DNA of 64,000 bases. It comes from Microtetraspora glauca (GTDB taxonomy: Bacteria > Actinomycetota > Actinomycetes > Streptosporangiales > Streptosporangiaceae). The DNA lies in assembly GCA_001570385.1 (NCBI GenBank), contig BBYL01000006.1, forward strand, positions 124,001 to 188,000, in the 5' to 3' direction. Under the pieces are notes generated by a model that was not told where the DNA came from, made no database searches, and saw only the letters and a program-made list of their open reading frames with translations. The position numbers and the translations under genes were made by a program. This document shows, one piece after another, positions 18,487 through 27,871 of this stretch (position 1 is the first letter of the stretch; each line of letters begins with the position of its first letter).

Positions 18487-18741
18487 GTGAAGCTCAAGCT
18501 TGATCTCCATGACATCTACAACAACAGCCGCGAGATCGACCGCGCGCTGAACGGGATCATCCAGGAGGCCGTGCGCGTCAAGGCCACCCAGGTCGAGATC
18601 ATTCCGGGTAAGGGCTCCGGCCAGCTCAAGAAGAAGGTCCTCCGCTTCCTCGAGCAGAAGGAGATCAAGGCCCTCTATCACCGCATCGACAAGGACGCGA
18701 AGAACCACGGCCGCCTCTTCGTCTACTTCCAGTGGAAGTGA
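18487..18741 (+). CDS. stand-alone Smr (small MutS-related) domain protein
   Basis: 84 residues from GTG 18487, chosen because the TACACT box sits seven bases upstream and because the Smr domain begins at once. Visible motifs are LKLDLHD (the family has LDLHG), VEIIPGKGSGQLKKKVLRFL (the G-x-G-x-G loop) and FVYFQWK at the end. Smr domains bind or cleave structured DNA or RNA; stand-alone ones are linked to recombination control or ribosome rescue. Here the whole protein is the domain, with the canonical Gly of LDLHG replaced by Asp. Confidence 0.87.
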   Translation: MKLKLDLHDIYNNSREIDRALNGIIQEAVRVKATQVEIIPGKGSGQLKKKVLRFLEQKEIKALYHRIDKDAKNHGRLFVYFQWK

Positions 18742-19400
18742 CCGTACGGCGCGTCCGCCAGGCGTAAGGCTCACCTCGGCGTGCCCGAGGGCACGACCAG
18801 GACACACGCCGACGTGATCATCGAGACCGCCGCGCGCTGTCGCGCGTCTGGCCGGACTCCATGAGCATGCGGTGCGGAAAGCCAGTCACGAGCTCGGGCC
18901 GAATGATCAGCGAACGGCAGATCGGGCTACCTGCGTCCGTGGAGGAGGAAGCCACCCCGCCCTGATGGCCGACCTACGGGCCGAAGCCGTCGGCGAAGGA
19001 GGCGACATGACCGTCACCCTGCCTTCCGATCACGAAATGCGAGGTCAGCCGGCGAAAGGCGCAAGATAGGCGGCGTCCGAACCGAAGGCGCGAGAGGAAG
19101 AGAGGCGCCGGCAACGGCCGAGCTTCAGCCGTGAACGGCGAACCGGGTGCTCGGCTGGCCCCAGTAGTAGGGCATCGAGCACAGTCAAGCGCCCCGCACC
19201 CTGGCGAAGGGTGGCGGGGCGCTCTCCTGTAGATCAGCAGGCCAGCTCCCATGGCAGCTGGCAGGTCCTGTTCGCGGTCCTCCACCGGACGGCAAGAGCC
19301 AACCGCTTCGTGGACCTTCAGGTTATGCGGATCGATACGCGTCGCTCCGCCGTTCCTCCTGCTGGTCTTTGATTGTGGTGACGGCGCATGCCGCCGGTTT
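18742..19400. other. gene-poor stretch with two hairpins
   Basis: Short open frames occur on both strands but none shows family features, a good ribosome site or clear codon bias. The only clear structures are the terminator-like hairpin at 19189-19222 and a smaller stem, GCCAGCT/AGCTGGC, at 19241-19261. Confidence 0.5.
19189..19222. terminator. strong GC hairpin, probable terminator
   Basis: GCGCCCCGCACCCT pairs with AGGGTGGCGGGGCGC around a GGCGA loop, 14 pairs with a single bulged G. It lies between the smr gene and the end of the next minus-strand gene, so it could stop transcription from either side. Confidence 0.6.
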
Positions 19401-19859
19401 TCAGCCGCCGTTGACGCCGCCGGGCGCGACGAGCTGGGCGAGGACATCGGCCGGGATCTCGAAGCCCCGGTTCTCCCTGACCTCACGCTCCCGCCGCTGC
19501 TCCGGCTGGCTGATCCGGATGTTGTTGATCACGTGCTGGCGCTGACGCTGGTGCTGGCGCTGCTCCTCGCGCTGGTGCTGACGGTTGCGGTTGTGGTTGC
19601 GGTTCCAGTTGCGGTTGCGGTTGCTGCTGACGCCACAACTGGTGCAGCCGACCGCCGGCGCCACCGCGACCGGCTTCGCCACCACGACCGGCTTCGCCAC
19701 CGGCTTCGCCACCGGGGCCGCCGGGGGGATGTAGCCGCCGGTCTGGATGACGGCGGCGCTCGCCGCAGTGCCGGTGGTAGCGGCGCCCAGCGCGACCGCC
19801 CCACCGGTCAACGCGGCGCTCACGGCGAGCAGCCCGACGAGACTCTTGAACTTTGACAT
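19401..19859 (-). CDS. small secreted protein with PVAKP and NRN repeats
   Basis: 152 residues from ATG 19859, behind a purine-rich GGGGGAG. A Sec signal (FKSLVGLLAVSAALTGGAVAL) is followed by a Pro/Lys/Val repeat segment (PVAKPVAKPVVVAKPVAV), a CTSC pair, an Arg/Asn repeat segment (NRNRNWNRNHNRNR) and a Gln/Arg/Glu-rich basic helix. The C-terminus is FEIPADVLAQLVAPGG. I recognise no family. The composition suggests a basic, disordered protein that may attach to the cell wall or nucleic acid; this is speculative. Confidence 0.7.
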   Translation of the reverse strand: MSKFKSLVGLLAVSAALTGGAVALGAATTGTAASAAVIQTGGYIPPAAPVAKPVAKPVVVAKPVAVAPAVGCTSCGVSSNRNRNWNRNHNRNRQHQREEQRQHQRQRQHVINNIRISQPEQRREREVRENRGFEIPADVLAQLVAPGGVNGG

Positions 19860-20380
19860 AGCGATTCTCCCCCGAAAAGGAATCGATTCCTCTAGACGCT
19901 CGGACATCTCCGCCATCCATGCCGAAGAATGCCCCGGATAACCCCGATGGGGCCATTTCCGCATCGTGTGGATCTCCGGAACTGTGAGACGACAAACACC
20001 GCCATACCGTTCTTAGGCAGCTCTTGTCGTGTCATTGATCAGCAGGGGCCCGGATCGCGGTCTGATCGTGATCTGGCCGGAAGGCGCACGGTGAGAGTCC
20101 TCGTGGCGGGCTTCCTTGCAGGCCCGGTAGGCCTTGGCCACGCACGCGGGTCTGGTCGGCCGGCTGTCGCTCTGCGTGTGGCCTGCTCCGAACGCGGCCG
20201 CCCGGAAATCTTCCGCCGGGTCTTGGCCGGAAGGACGCATCACGTTCGGCTTGATCGTCGCCTCACTGATTCGCGGAGGCTTGCTGGGCCTCGGCCCACA
20301 GCGGCGTTCCGGCTGATGCCAGGTCCGATGCGCCGCATCCACGGCTCGGGCCCGATCACCGACGGGGCCGTCGCCGGTCG
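19860..20380. other. gene-poor stretch before the transposase remnant
   Basis: No convincing gene. Minus-strand and plus-strand open frames here are under 150 codons, without recognised motifs. The stretch probably includes decayed mobile-element DNA, since a transposase C-terminus begins right at its right edge. Confidence 0.4.
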
Positions 20381-20820
20381 TTGATCCGCCGGAACCGGCG
20401 CACCGATGAGCTGGACTTCTACCGCTGCTACGCCCCTCGCCCGGTACCGCTGGCCGCCTTGGTCAAGGTGGCTGGCCGTCGATCGACCATCGAGGAGTCC
20501 TTCCAGACCGGCAAGGGGTTGACCGGTCTGGACGAGCATCACGTCCGCCGTTGGCGATCGTGGTACCGGTGGACCACCCTGGCCATGCCGGCCCACGCCT
20601 TCCTTGCCGCGGCGGCCGCCTGCGAGCGAGCCAGGCTGCCACCGCGGTCTCCGAACCGGCTCCACTGACTCTGGGCGAGATCAGGCGCCTGCTCGTTCGG
20701 CTGCTCACCAGGACTGATCAGACCGCGGCTGATGTGCTGGGCTGGTTCCGCTGGCGACGAGGCCATCAAGCCCGTGCCCGGATCAGCCACTACCGGCGAC
20801 AGGCCGTTGACGAGGCATGA
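20381..20820 (+). pseudogene. IS701-like transposase, C-terminal remnant, frameshifted
   Basis: Frame one reads LIRRNRRTDELDFYRCYAP, then LVKVAGRRSTIEESFQTGKG, GLDEHHVRRW and WYRWTTLAMPAHAFLA: the C-terminal part of an actinobacterial IS701/IS4-type DDE transposase, with the family's conserved Glu in the IEESFQ motif. Near 20640 the frame must change; the second frame continues with LTLGEIRRLLVRLL and WFRWRRGHQARARISHY, the usual end of these transposases. The N-terminal two thirds, with the two catalytic Asp residues, and the terminal inverted repeats were not found. It is inactive. Confidence 0.8.
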
Positions 20821-20842
20821 TCAGGATCTAGGGGTGGAGTAC

Positions 20843-21118
20843 CTAGCCGAGGTACTGGTGCAGGTCGTTCAGGTTGTTGCTCGGGTTGTAGGTGCAGTAG
20901 TACCGGAAACCGAGGATGTTCTGCGACTTCTTGTAGGCCTCGGAGACGCAGGTGTTGCAGTTGCTGTAACTCTTGATGAACCTGCTGGGCGGCGTGGCCT
21001 GCGTCGGCAGACGACAGGTGTTCGCGGCGAATGCCGGCGCCGGCGCGACGACGATCGGGACCACGAACGCCGACGCGCACAGAGTTGCCGCCGCGAAGAC
21101 TTTCCTCGCCAGTGCCAT
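20843..21118 (-). CDS. small secreted four-cysteine protein
   Basis: 91 residues from ATG 21118 with AGGAGG five bases upstream. A Sec signal peptide ends near APAPAFA. The mature part, about 58 residues, holds four Cys (NTC, SNC, NTC, YYC) and aromatic residues near the end, suggesting two disulfides. No family is recognised. It lies next to a transposase remnant and a second set of secreted proteins. The excellent ribosome site argues that it is expressed. Confidence 0.72.
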   Translation of the reverse strand: MALARKVFAAATLCASAFVVPIVVAPAPAFAANTCRLPTQATPPSRFIKSYSNCNTCVSEAYKKSQNILGFRYYCTYNPSNNLNDLHQYLG

Positions 21119-21764
21119 GAATCCTCCTAGCAAGAGGTGATCACAGATTCTTCTTTCTCCGGTGAGATGCTCAGGCGCGAGCACGGGATGGACAACCTGG
21201 AAGCTTCCAGGGTCGGCCGGAAACGCATTTCGCAATCGGCTATCGACCGGCTGGCGAATGGTCCGGAGGTCAGAGCACCCGTGAAACGGGTCGCAGCACT
21301 ACATGGCGGCGCGCTACATGGCGGCTGAGCGGGGTCGCTCGTCCTTGCTGGCGACGGCCGCCGCGGCGCGAGCGGGCCGCGCCGGCCCGCTCTCGCCGAG
21401 TCGGATCTGTGCGCCGGCCGGTGCGAGGACCGCCGCCGGCCGCTCACGGAGAAGAGATAGGCGTGGGGAATCGTGAAAGTCGACCGTGCTGGCTCTGGCC
21501 AGAAAATTTCCTGTTATCAACCGATATTGCCACTTTTCAAACACGCTCTTATGCGCGAGTGGACAGTATTTCTGTGTCGGCGGCGAAAGCAGAATCAGAT
21601 GGTAACGGGGGTGGCGTGACGGTCGCATGACAGGCAGGATGAGGCAAGAGCTCGCAGTGCACATCTGGTCTTATCTCCCGAAGCGTCGTACGCCAGCGGG
21701 TCGGTTTCCCCTGACCGATCGTCCACGGCGTATGAGGGTGTGAGGAAACGAGAGAGCGAGGAGC
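21119..21764. other. gene-poor, lower-GC stretch
   Basis: No supported gene. The part from about 21480 to 21620 is clearly richer in A and T than the flanks and probably holds the promoter of the secreted nuclease gene. A 12-base direct repeat (CTACATGGCGGC) occurs at 21299 and 21314. Confidence 0.4.
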
Positions 21765-22673
21765 ATGCCGCACACATCCCGGAGGGTCGCCGGAACCCTG
21801 GCCTTGGTCTGCTCGGCCGGCCTCGTAACAGCCGGAGCCTCGCCAGTGGCGGCGACCAGCCTCGATTACAAGGAAAACTGTGCGGATCCGGTCGCGGAAG
21901 CGAGGGCGTTACGCGAGAAGATCCGCGTGCACAACGCTAATCCACCCGCACAATCCAACGCGGGAGCTGTCGCTACGTACAACGCCGAAGCGAGGGCTCT
22001 CAATGCTCAAAAAGGCCCGGTCGCCGCCCGGCTGCGGGCCTGCGCCGAGGCGTTTTTCCAGATGAAAGCCAACCACCCGCTGTCGACGGTTGTCACCCCC
22101 AGCAAGGACAAGCTCAGCAAGATCGCGACAGCGGCCGGGAAGTTGACCCTCGCACAGAAGCGAGCCGGTAGCCGATGGAATCCGGAAACCTATGACTTCC
22201 TCAAGTACGGGCCAGGAAAGCCGGGCATGACCACGCGATCGGACAGAAAACCGGTACCGCTTCCGTCGTCCATCAAGGCGGTCTATAAGGCGCTCGATGA
22301 AACTCGGCCCGACATACCCCGGACCTCGTACCTGCAAGGCGTGCGGGCTCCGGCAATCGGGTCCGCTGACCCCGCATACCCCGGTCGGAGGATTAATGGT
22401 GTGGCGTTCGATCACATCATTCCATTGAGGCGTCTGGTCACATTTCGCGACTTCCTGAAGCTCACCCCGCGGAACATGTATCTCGTCGCCAACTCTCCCG
22501 CCAATTCACAGTGGCTCTCCCGCGCGGCGAACAGCTCGAAGCAGTCCGGAAGCTCCTACTTCGTTTCGGGTGCGTCCCCCGCATGGTTGCAGGCGCAGGC
22601 GAAGCTCAGGGAGAAAGCCACGAAGGAAGTGCAGGAGCTCATCGCCGCGCTCCTCAAGAGCCAGGGAGCCTGA
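21765..22673 (+). CDS. predicted secreted HNH-type nuclease
   Basis: 302 residues from ATG 21765; the GAGGAG next to the ATG is very close, and a GAGAG lies further up. A Sec signal (about 1-30) is clear. After a helical middle region the C-terminus carries FDHIIPLRRL at 215-224, then NMYLVANSPANSQWLSRAANSSK, with Asn243, Asn247, Asn256 and Lys259. This DHIxP...N...N..K pattern matches the beta-beta-alpha-metal (HNH) nucleases of the GmrSD/polymorphic-toxin type, where the Asp-His pair is catalytic. It would cut DNA or RNA outside the cell. It has no toxin-delivery domain of its own. The downstream gene starts four bases after the stop. Confidence 0.7.
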   Translation: MPHTSRRVAGTLALVCSAGLVTAGASPVAATSLDYKENCADPVAEARALREKIRVHNANPPAQSNAGAVATYNAEARALNAQKGPVAARLRACAEAFFQMKANHPLSTVVTPSKDKLSKIATAAGKLTLAQKRAGSRWNPETYDFLKYGPGKPGMTTRSDRKPVPLPSSIKAVYKALDETRPDIPRTSYLQGVRAPAIGSADPAYPGRRINGVAFDHIIPLRRLVTFRDFLKLTPRNMYLVANSPANSQWLSRAANSSKQSGSSYFVSGASPAWLQAQAKLREKATKEVQELIAALLKSQGA

Positions 22674-22677
22674 ACCG

Positions 22678-23181
22678 ATGGACCCCCAGATGGAGCCCCC
22701 AGACCCGCTCTTCCCCACGCGACCTCAACGGCCCCGCAGGCCCCACCGGAAGCCCCTGCTGATCGCTGCGACGATCATCGCCCTGGCGGTGTCCGCTGCC
22801 GTGGTCCACAGCGCCCTCTCCCGGACGCACCCCGGCGCGACCCCGATCCGCGAAACAGCAGAGAAGGCGGGCGAGGCCCAGATTCGCACAACGATAGAGA
22901 AGTTCGCCCACGCGGTTGACCGAGAAGACACAGTCACCATGGTCGCCATGCTCTGTGAGGAAGAGGCCCAAAGCGTCATCGACGAGGTGCCGTCCCCTGA
23001 TGACCCCGGCCTCGACCCCAGCCACGAACGTCCCATCGACGTTTCAGACATTCGCGTTTCCGGCGATGTGGCCAAGGCCCGCGTGACTCGTCCCGCCCAG
23101 CAACCCGCCACGCTGTACCTGCGCAAGGAAGCCGGCACCTGGAAACTCTGCGACCCTGAACGCCACACCAACCCGTCGTAG
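22678..23181 (+). CDS. membrane-anchored protein coupled to the HNH gene
   Basis: 167 residues from ATG 22678, GGGAG nine bases upstream, four bases after the nuclease stop. A cytosolic Pro/Arg-rich tail (about 1-23) precedes one transmembrane helix (LLIAATIIALAVSAAVVHSAL) and an extracellular domain. That domain begins TIEKFAHAVDREDTVTMVAMLCEEEA and ends TLYLRKEAGTWKLCD, the pattern of small NTF2/DUF4878-like domains in actinobacterial Rv0361-type proteins. Two Cys could form a disulfide. Its position suggests a partner, anchor or inhibitor of the nuclease. That is inference. Confidence 0.7.
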   Translation: MDPQMEPPDPLFPTRPQRPRRPHRKPLLIAATIIALAVSAAVVHSALSRTHPGATPIRETAEKAGEAQIRTTIEKFAHAVDREDTVTMVAMLCEEEAQSVIDEVPSPDDPGLDPSHERPIDVSDIRVSGDVAKARVTRPAQQPATLYLRKEAGTWKLCDPERHTNPS

Positions 23182-23252
23182 AAGAAACCGCTCGACCTCC
23201 TTTGAACCCGACGGCGACGCCGACCGTCAGAGGCAGGCGCCGACCGGTGATC

Positions 23253-24080
23253 TCAGTCCGCTCCCACGGTCTCGTCCGCGACGGCGGCGTCGGTGAGCCG
23301 CGTCGCGCCCGGTCCCTTCAACGCCAAAGTCGCGAACACCCCGCTGATCACGATTGCGACCCCGCCGATCAGATACACCGTGTCGATCCGGCCGAACGTC
23401 ACTCCGGCGACGACGTGATCGAAGTCGCGCCAGACCGTACTGACGAGCCAGCCCGTACTGACGAGCCAGCCCGCACCGATCGCCGACACCATCGACGCGA
23501 GTTGCTGCACCGGCCTTAACGTCGAGATCGCGCGACCGATGTACTCCCGCGGTGTCGCGCGCAGCACGATTGGCGATATGGCCGAGTTGATCGCGCCGAG
23601 CGGCACGCCGATGAGTGCGATCACCAGCACCGCGGCCCACAGCGTGCCGATCCGGGCGTAGACGACCAGCCCCACGCCGACCAGCGTGAGGCCGACGCCG
23701 AACACCGTGACGTCCCGGAACCGCCGGCACAGCCGACCCGCCGCCAGCGCGCCGACGACAGCGCCGACCTCCTCGCCCATGCCGATCGTCCCGAACCAGC
23801 CGGCGTCCGCGTGCAGGTTCTCCGAAACGAAGAAGACGTTGAGCGTATTGAGGGTCGCCGCCCCAAGCGTCAACACGGCCAGTGTGACCAGCAGGACCCG
23901 CAGCACCGGGCTGTCGGCGACGAATCGAGTGCCTTCACCGAGTTCGGCGAAGAAACGCCGGACCGCCGACTGGTGGACCGCGGCGGTCTCCGGGGGTGCC
24001 GCAGGGGCGGCCTCGACGGCCGGCGGCTTCACCGCGCGGATCATCACGAAAGAGACCGCGATGCCCAGCTCAGAAGAGCA
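23253..24080 (-). pseudogene. MFS transporter, N-terminally truncated
   Basis: The open frame gives about 264 residues from an ATG at 24047 and is open a little further up, to a stop near 24095. It holds only the C-terminal six helices of an MFS_3-type exporter: FFAELGEGTRFVADSPVLRVLL (start of the central loop), VFFVSENLHADAGWFG and ATPREYIGRAIST. Full-length relatives have about 410 residues, so the whole N-terminal half is missing. An in-frame 18-bp tandem duplication (23436-23471) repeats six residues. It is unlikely to transport anything. Confidence 0.75.
23436..23471. repeat. 18-bp perfect tandem duplication
   Basis: CGTACTGACGAGCCAGCC occurs twice head to tail. In the minus-strand frame this duplicates the peptide GWLVST inside a predicted helix of the truncated MFS gene. 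Confidence 0.85.
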
Positions 24081-24085
24081 GCCGT

Positions 24086-24157
24086 GATGTGATCACCGGC
24101 GAGCACGCGTACGTCCGGCGGGAGTAGCGCCAGAGAGATCTGACCGCGGATCACATC
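24086..24157. repeat. 9-bp inverted repeat flanking the dhaM end
   Basis: GATGTGATC at 24086-24094 and GATCACATC at 24149-24157 are exact reverse complements 54 bases apart. The right arm covers the dhaM stop and the left arm is at the breakpoint of the truncated MFS gene. It may be a terminator-like stem or a scar of a rearrangement. Confidence 0.4.
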
Positions 24158-24525
24158 TTGCGGATGGTCCTGGCCTCCTCGGCGGCGGCGAGCACGCCGT
24201 CGAGGGGGGTGCCGCACCCGGCGGCGACCGCCGCCGAGATCGCGCCTTCCACGAACGGCACGTCCGCGATCACCACGGCGCCGGGCGCCTCGAGTAGCCG
24301 CGCGGTCAGCACGGAGCTGCCGAGATCGGGGATGAGGATCACGCCGTCGCCCTGGTCCACCTTGTCGATGGCCGCGGCGACCTTGTCCAGGCTCGTGCCG
24401 ATTCCGCCGTCGTCGGTGCCTCCCGCCGCCGCCACCGGCACGTCCGTTCCGCAGATCCGCCTGGCCAGCTCGGCCGCCTCTGCGGCGAGGCCGTCGCTGT
24501 GCGAGATGAGAACGATGCCCACCAT
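24151..24525 (-). CDS. dhaM: dihydroxyacetone kinase phosphoryl-donor subunit DhaM (EIIA-like)
   Basis: 124 residues from ATG 24525 with AAGGAA upstream. It is a PTS EIIA-Man-type domain: IVLISHSDGLAAEAAELA carries the phosphorylated His9, and GVILIPDLGSSVLTARLL and VVIADVPFVEGAISAAV follow. It passes phosphate from HPr to the ADP held on DhaL. The E. coli DhaM also has HPr and EI-like domains; this one, like many in Gram-positives, is EIIA only. Third gene of dhaKLM. Confidence 0.93.
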   Translation of the reverse strand: MVGIVLISHSDGLAAEAAELARRICGTDVPVAAAGGTDDGGIGTSLDKVAAAIDKVDQGDGVILIPDLGSSVLTARLLEAPGAVVIADVPFVEGAISAAVAAGCGTPLDGVLAAAEEARTIRKM

Positions 24526-24562
24526 TCCGATTCCTTGATGTGTGTCGTCCGATGTGCGGTCG

Positions 24563-25189
<627 letters not shown>

Positions 25190-25216
25190 GGGGGACTCCA
25201 GAGGGTCGGGATTCGG

Positions 25217-26209
25217 TCAGCGGCCCCAGCGCAGCGCCGGCGTCTCCACCGGAGCGTCCCAGAGCCGGGTGAGATCGCCGGTGAGCGCGCACGTGGTCAC
25301 CGAGAAACCCTGCATGTCGAGGCTGGTGACGTAGTCGCCCACCAGGCTGCGTACGGCGGTCGCGCCCTTCTCCTCCAGGTACGCGGCGACCTCGGCGAAG
25401 ACGATGTACAGCTCCATGAGCGGGGTGCCGCCCATCCCGTTGACCATGACGAGCGTCTCCCCGGAGAGGGGGAGGTCGTCGTCGATCGCGTCCATGGCGA
25501 GCCGGACGATCTCGCGGGCCTCCCGGTGAGCGGCGCGGGTACGGCCGGGCTCCCCGTGGATGCCGATGCCGAGTTCGATCTCGGCGTCGCCCAGTTCGAA
25601 CGTGGGCGTGCCCGCGGCGGGGGTGGTGCACGGCGTCAGGGCGACGCCGAAGGAGCGGCTGCGGTCGTTGACCTCCCTGCCGACGCGGGCCACCTCGGCC
25701 AGCGGCGCCCCGCTCTCCGCGAGCGCTCCGGCGATCTTCTCGACGAACAGCGTGGCGCCGGTGCCTCTACGGCCGGCGGTGTACAGCGAGTCGCGCACGG
25801 CCACGTCGTCGTCGACCAGGACGCGGGCCACCTCCACACCCTCGTCACCGCTGAGCTCGGCCGCCATCTCGAAGTTGAGCACGTCGCCCGTGTAGTTCTT
25901 GACGATGTGCAGCACCCCGGCGCCGCCGTCCACTCCCGTGGTCGCCGTGGCGATCTGGTCGGGGACGGGCGAGGTGAAGATCTCTCCGGGGCAGGCCGCG
26001 TCGAGCATGCCGTACCCGACGTATCCGCCGTGCAGCGGCTCATGGCCGGACCCGCCGCCGGAGACCAGCCCCACCTTGCCCGGCCGGGGCGCGTCCCGCC
26101 GAAATATGATCCTGTTCTCGACGTCCACCCGGAGCGAGGGATGCGCCGCCGCGACGCCGCGCAGCGTGTCGGCGACCACCGAACCGACATCGTTGATGAG
26201 CTTCTTCAT
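25217..26209 (-). CDS. dhaK: dihydroxyacetone kinase substrate-binding subunit DhaK
   Basis: 330 residues from ATG 26209. It forms a covalent hemiaminal between dihydroxyacetone and an active-site His, seen here in [10 protein letters not shown]. Other family motifs are [35 protein letters not shown] and [12 protein letters not shown]. First gene of a PTS-dependent dhaKLM operon that turns dihydroxyacetone into dihydroxyacetone phosphate for glycolysis. No regulator gene is adjacent. Confidence 0.95.
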   Translation of the reverse strand: MKKLINDVGSVVADTLRGVAAAHPSLRVDVENRIIFRRDAPRPGKVGLVSGGGSGHEPLHGGYVGYGMLDAACPGEIFTSPVPDQIATATTGVDGGAGVLHIVKNYTGDVLNFEMAAELSGDEGVEVARVLVDDDVAVRDSLYTAGRRGTGATLFVEKIAGALAESGAPLAEVARVGREVNDRSRSFGVALTPCTTPAAGTPTFELGDAEIELGIGIHGEPGRTRAAHREAREIVRLAMDAIDDDLPLSGETLVMVNGMGGTPLMELYIVFAEVAAYLEEKGATAVRSLVGDYVTSLDMQGFSVTTCALTGDLTRLWDAPVETPALRWGR

Positions 26210-26397
26210 GCCGCCGTCCTCGTGTGGGGGGCCATCGTCCCCTTTACGCCTGCCCTGTCACAAGGGACGGCAAGCCTCGGCCGTCCACGGCGTCCGTTTC
26301 TCCGCGCTCCCGTGGAGGTTGAAGATCACGCTAATGTCGGAGGCGCGACGGCGTCCCCGGCATGCCGGAGCCCCGTGGCGACTGATGGAGGAACGCG

Positions 26398-27012
26398 GTG
26401 ACCATTCCCGTGGAGGCGGCGGAGCCGCGAGCCCGCGAGTCCCGGGCCGCCCGGGTCGTCACCGAGGTCCTCAGCCCCTTTCACGTGGTGATCCCGCTCC
26501 CTGTCGTGGTCGGCTGGCACCAGACCTACCCGGCCGCCACCGGATTCCTGTGGGGCCTGTTCGCCGCCGTGTCGGGCGGCGTCCTGCCGTACGGGCTCGT
26601 GCTGTGGCGCGTCGCGCGCGGGAAGGCGAACGACCGGCACATCACCCGCCGCGAGCAGCGGCTGGTGCCTCTCGCGATCAGCGTCGCGCTGGTGCTCGGC
26701 GGTGTCGTCGTGCTCCTGCTGGCGGGCGCGCCCAGCACCGTCCTGGCCGTGCAGGGCGCGCTGCTTGGCATGGGCGTGGTCATGCTGCCGATCACGCGAC
26801 TCTGGAAGATCTCCTTCCACGCCGCCGCGGTCGCCGGGGCCGCGGCGATCCTGATGGTGGAGTTCGGCCCGTGGGCGTGGATCTGCTGGCCGTTCGCGGC
26901 CCTGGTCGGCTGGTCGCGGATCATGCTGCGCGACCACACGCCCGCGCAGGTCGTCGCCGGTGCGGTCGCCGGGGTCGCCGTCTGCTGGCCCGTGTACGCC
27001 CTGATCGGCTGA
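26398..27012 (+). CDS. PAP2-like integral membrane protein
   Basis: 204 residues from GTG 26398 with GGAGGA upstream. Five or six transmembrane helices are seen. The C-terminal part has ISFHAAAVAGAAAI and WSRIMLRDHTPAQVVAGAVAG, which fit motifs 2 and 3 of the PAP2 phosphatase superfamily (SxxH and RxxxxxHxxxQ-type). The upstream motif 1 (KxxxxxxRP) is poorly kept, with ARGKANDRHITRRE in its place. It may act on a lipid or polyprenyl phosphate, or may be a non-catalytic relative. Confidence 0.7.
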   Translation: MTIPVEAAEPRARESRAARVVTEVLSPFHVVIPLPVVVGWHQTYPAATGFLWGLFAAVSGGVLPYGLVLWRVARGKANDRHITRREQRLVPLAISVALVLGGVVVLLLAGAPSTVLAVQGALLGMGVVMLPITRLWKISFHAAAVAGAAAILMVEFGPWAWICWPFAALVGWSRIMLRDHTPAQVVAGAVAGVAVCWPVYALIG

Positions 27013-27097
27013 TCCGAGGTGTCCGGCGAGCACGCTGGCGTTCGGGATGGCGGTTGTAGGAGGATTCTGGGGATCTGTGACGGATGGGAGGCGGGGC

Positions 27098-27871
27098 ATG
27101 TCGGTGTTGCGGGATCTCGTGGAGGGCATCCGAGGTGGTGGAATCGAGGTGGTGGACCTCACCGCGCCGTTGTCGGACACGACGCCGATCCTGATGCTCC
27201 CCGAGCCGTTCGGTAACACCGTCCCGTTCGGTCTCCAGGAGATCAGCAGGTACGACGACCGCGGCCCGGCCTGGTACTGGAACAACATCACCACGGGTGA
27301 GCACACCGGTACCCACTTCGACGCCCCGGTCCACTGGGTCACGGGCCGCGACGGCGAGGACGTCGCCCAGGTCGCGCCCGCCCGGCTGCTGGCCCCGGCC
27401 GTCGTGCTGGACTTCACCGCGGAGGCCGCGAAGGACCCCGACTTCCTGCTGGAGATCGAGCACGTCACCGCCTGGGAGCGGGAGCACGGCCCGTTGCCGG
27501 ACGGGGGCTGGCTCCTCTACCGCACCGGCTGGGACGCCCGCGCGCACGACCAGGAGAGCATCCTCAACGCCGACGAGAACGGCCCGCACACCCCCGGCAT
27601 CTCGCCCGAGTGCGCGCGCTACCTGGCCGAGAGCACGCCGATCATCGGGCTGGGGGTGGAGACGGTCGGCACCGACGCCGGGGCCGCGCACTCCTTCGAC
27701 CCGGCGTTCCCCTGCCACTCGTTCCTGCTCGGAGCGGGCAAGTACGGCCTGACCCAGCTGCGCAACATCGATCGGCTGCCCCCGACGGGGGCGGTCGTCA
27801 TCGCGGGTCCCCTTCCGATCGTCGGCGGTTCCGGCAGCCCGGCCCGGGTCCTCGCCCTGGTGGAGCGGTGA
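27098..27871 (+). CDS. cyclase/kynurenine formamidase-family metal hydrolase
   Basis: 257 residues from ATG 27098, directly behind GGGAGGCGGGGC; an upstream ATG at 27047 has no ribosome site. The metal-binding signature HTGTHFDAPVHW (HxGTHxDxPxH) is intact, and VDLTAPLSDTTPI and GLGVETVGTDAGAAHSFDP are typical. Members hydrolyse N-formylkynurenine or act in cyclisation and isatin-type hydrolysis. The stop overlaps the start of a ThDP enzyme by four bases, so both probably act in one catabolic route. The substrate is unknown. Confidence 0.88.
   Translation: MSVLRDLVEGIRGGGIEVVDLTAPLSDTTPILMLPEPFGNTVPFGLQEISRYDDRGPAWYWNNITTGEHTGTHFDAPVHWVTGRDGEDVAQVAPARLLAPAVVLDFTAEAAKDPDFLLEIEHVTAWEREHGPLPDGGWLLYRTGWDARAHDQESILNADENGPHTPGISPECARYLAESTPIIGLGVETVGTDAGAAHSFDPAFPCHSFLLGAGKYGLTQLRNIDRLPPTGAVVIAGPLPIVGGSGSPARVLALVER

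Noticed and set aside
20381..20820. active insertion sequence
   Set aside because: Only the C-terminal end is present, with a frameshift and no inverted repeats found.
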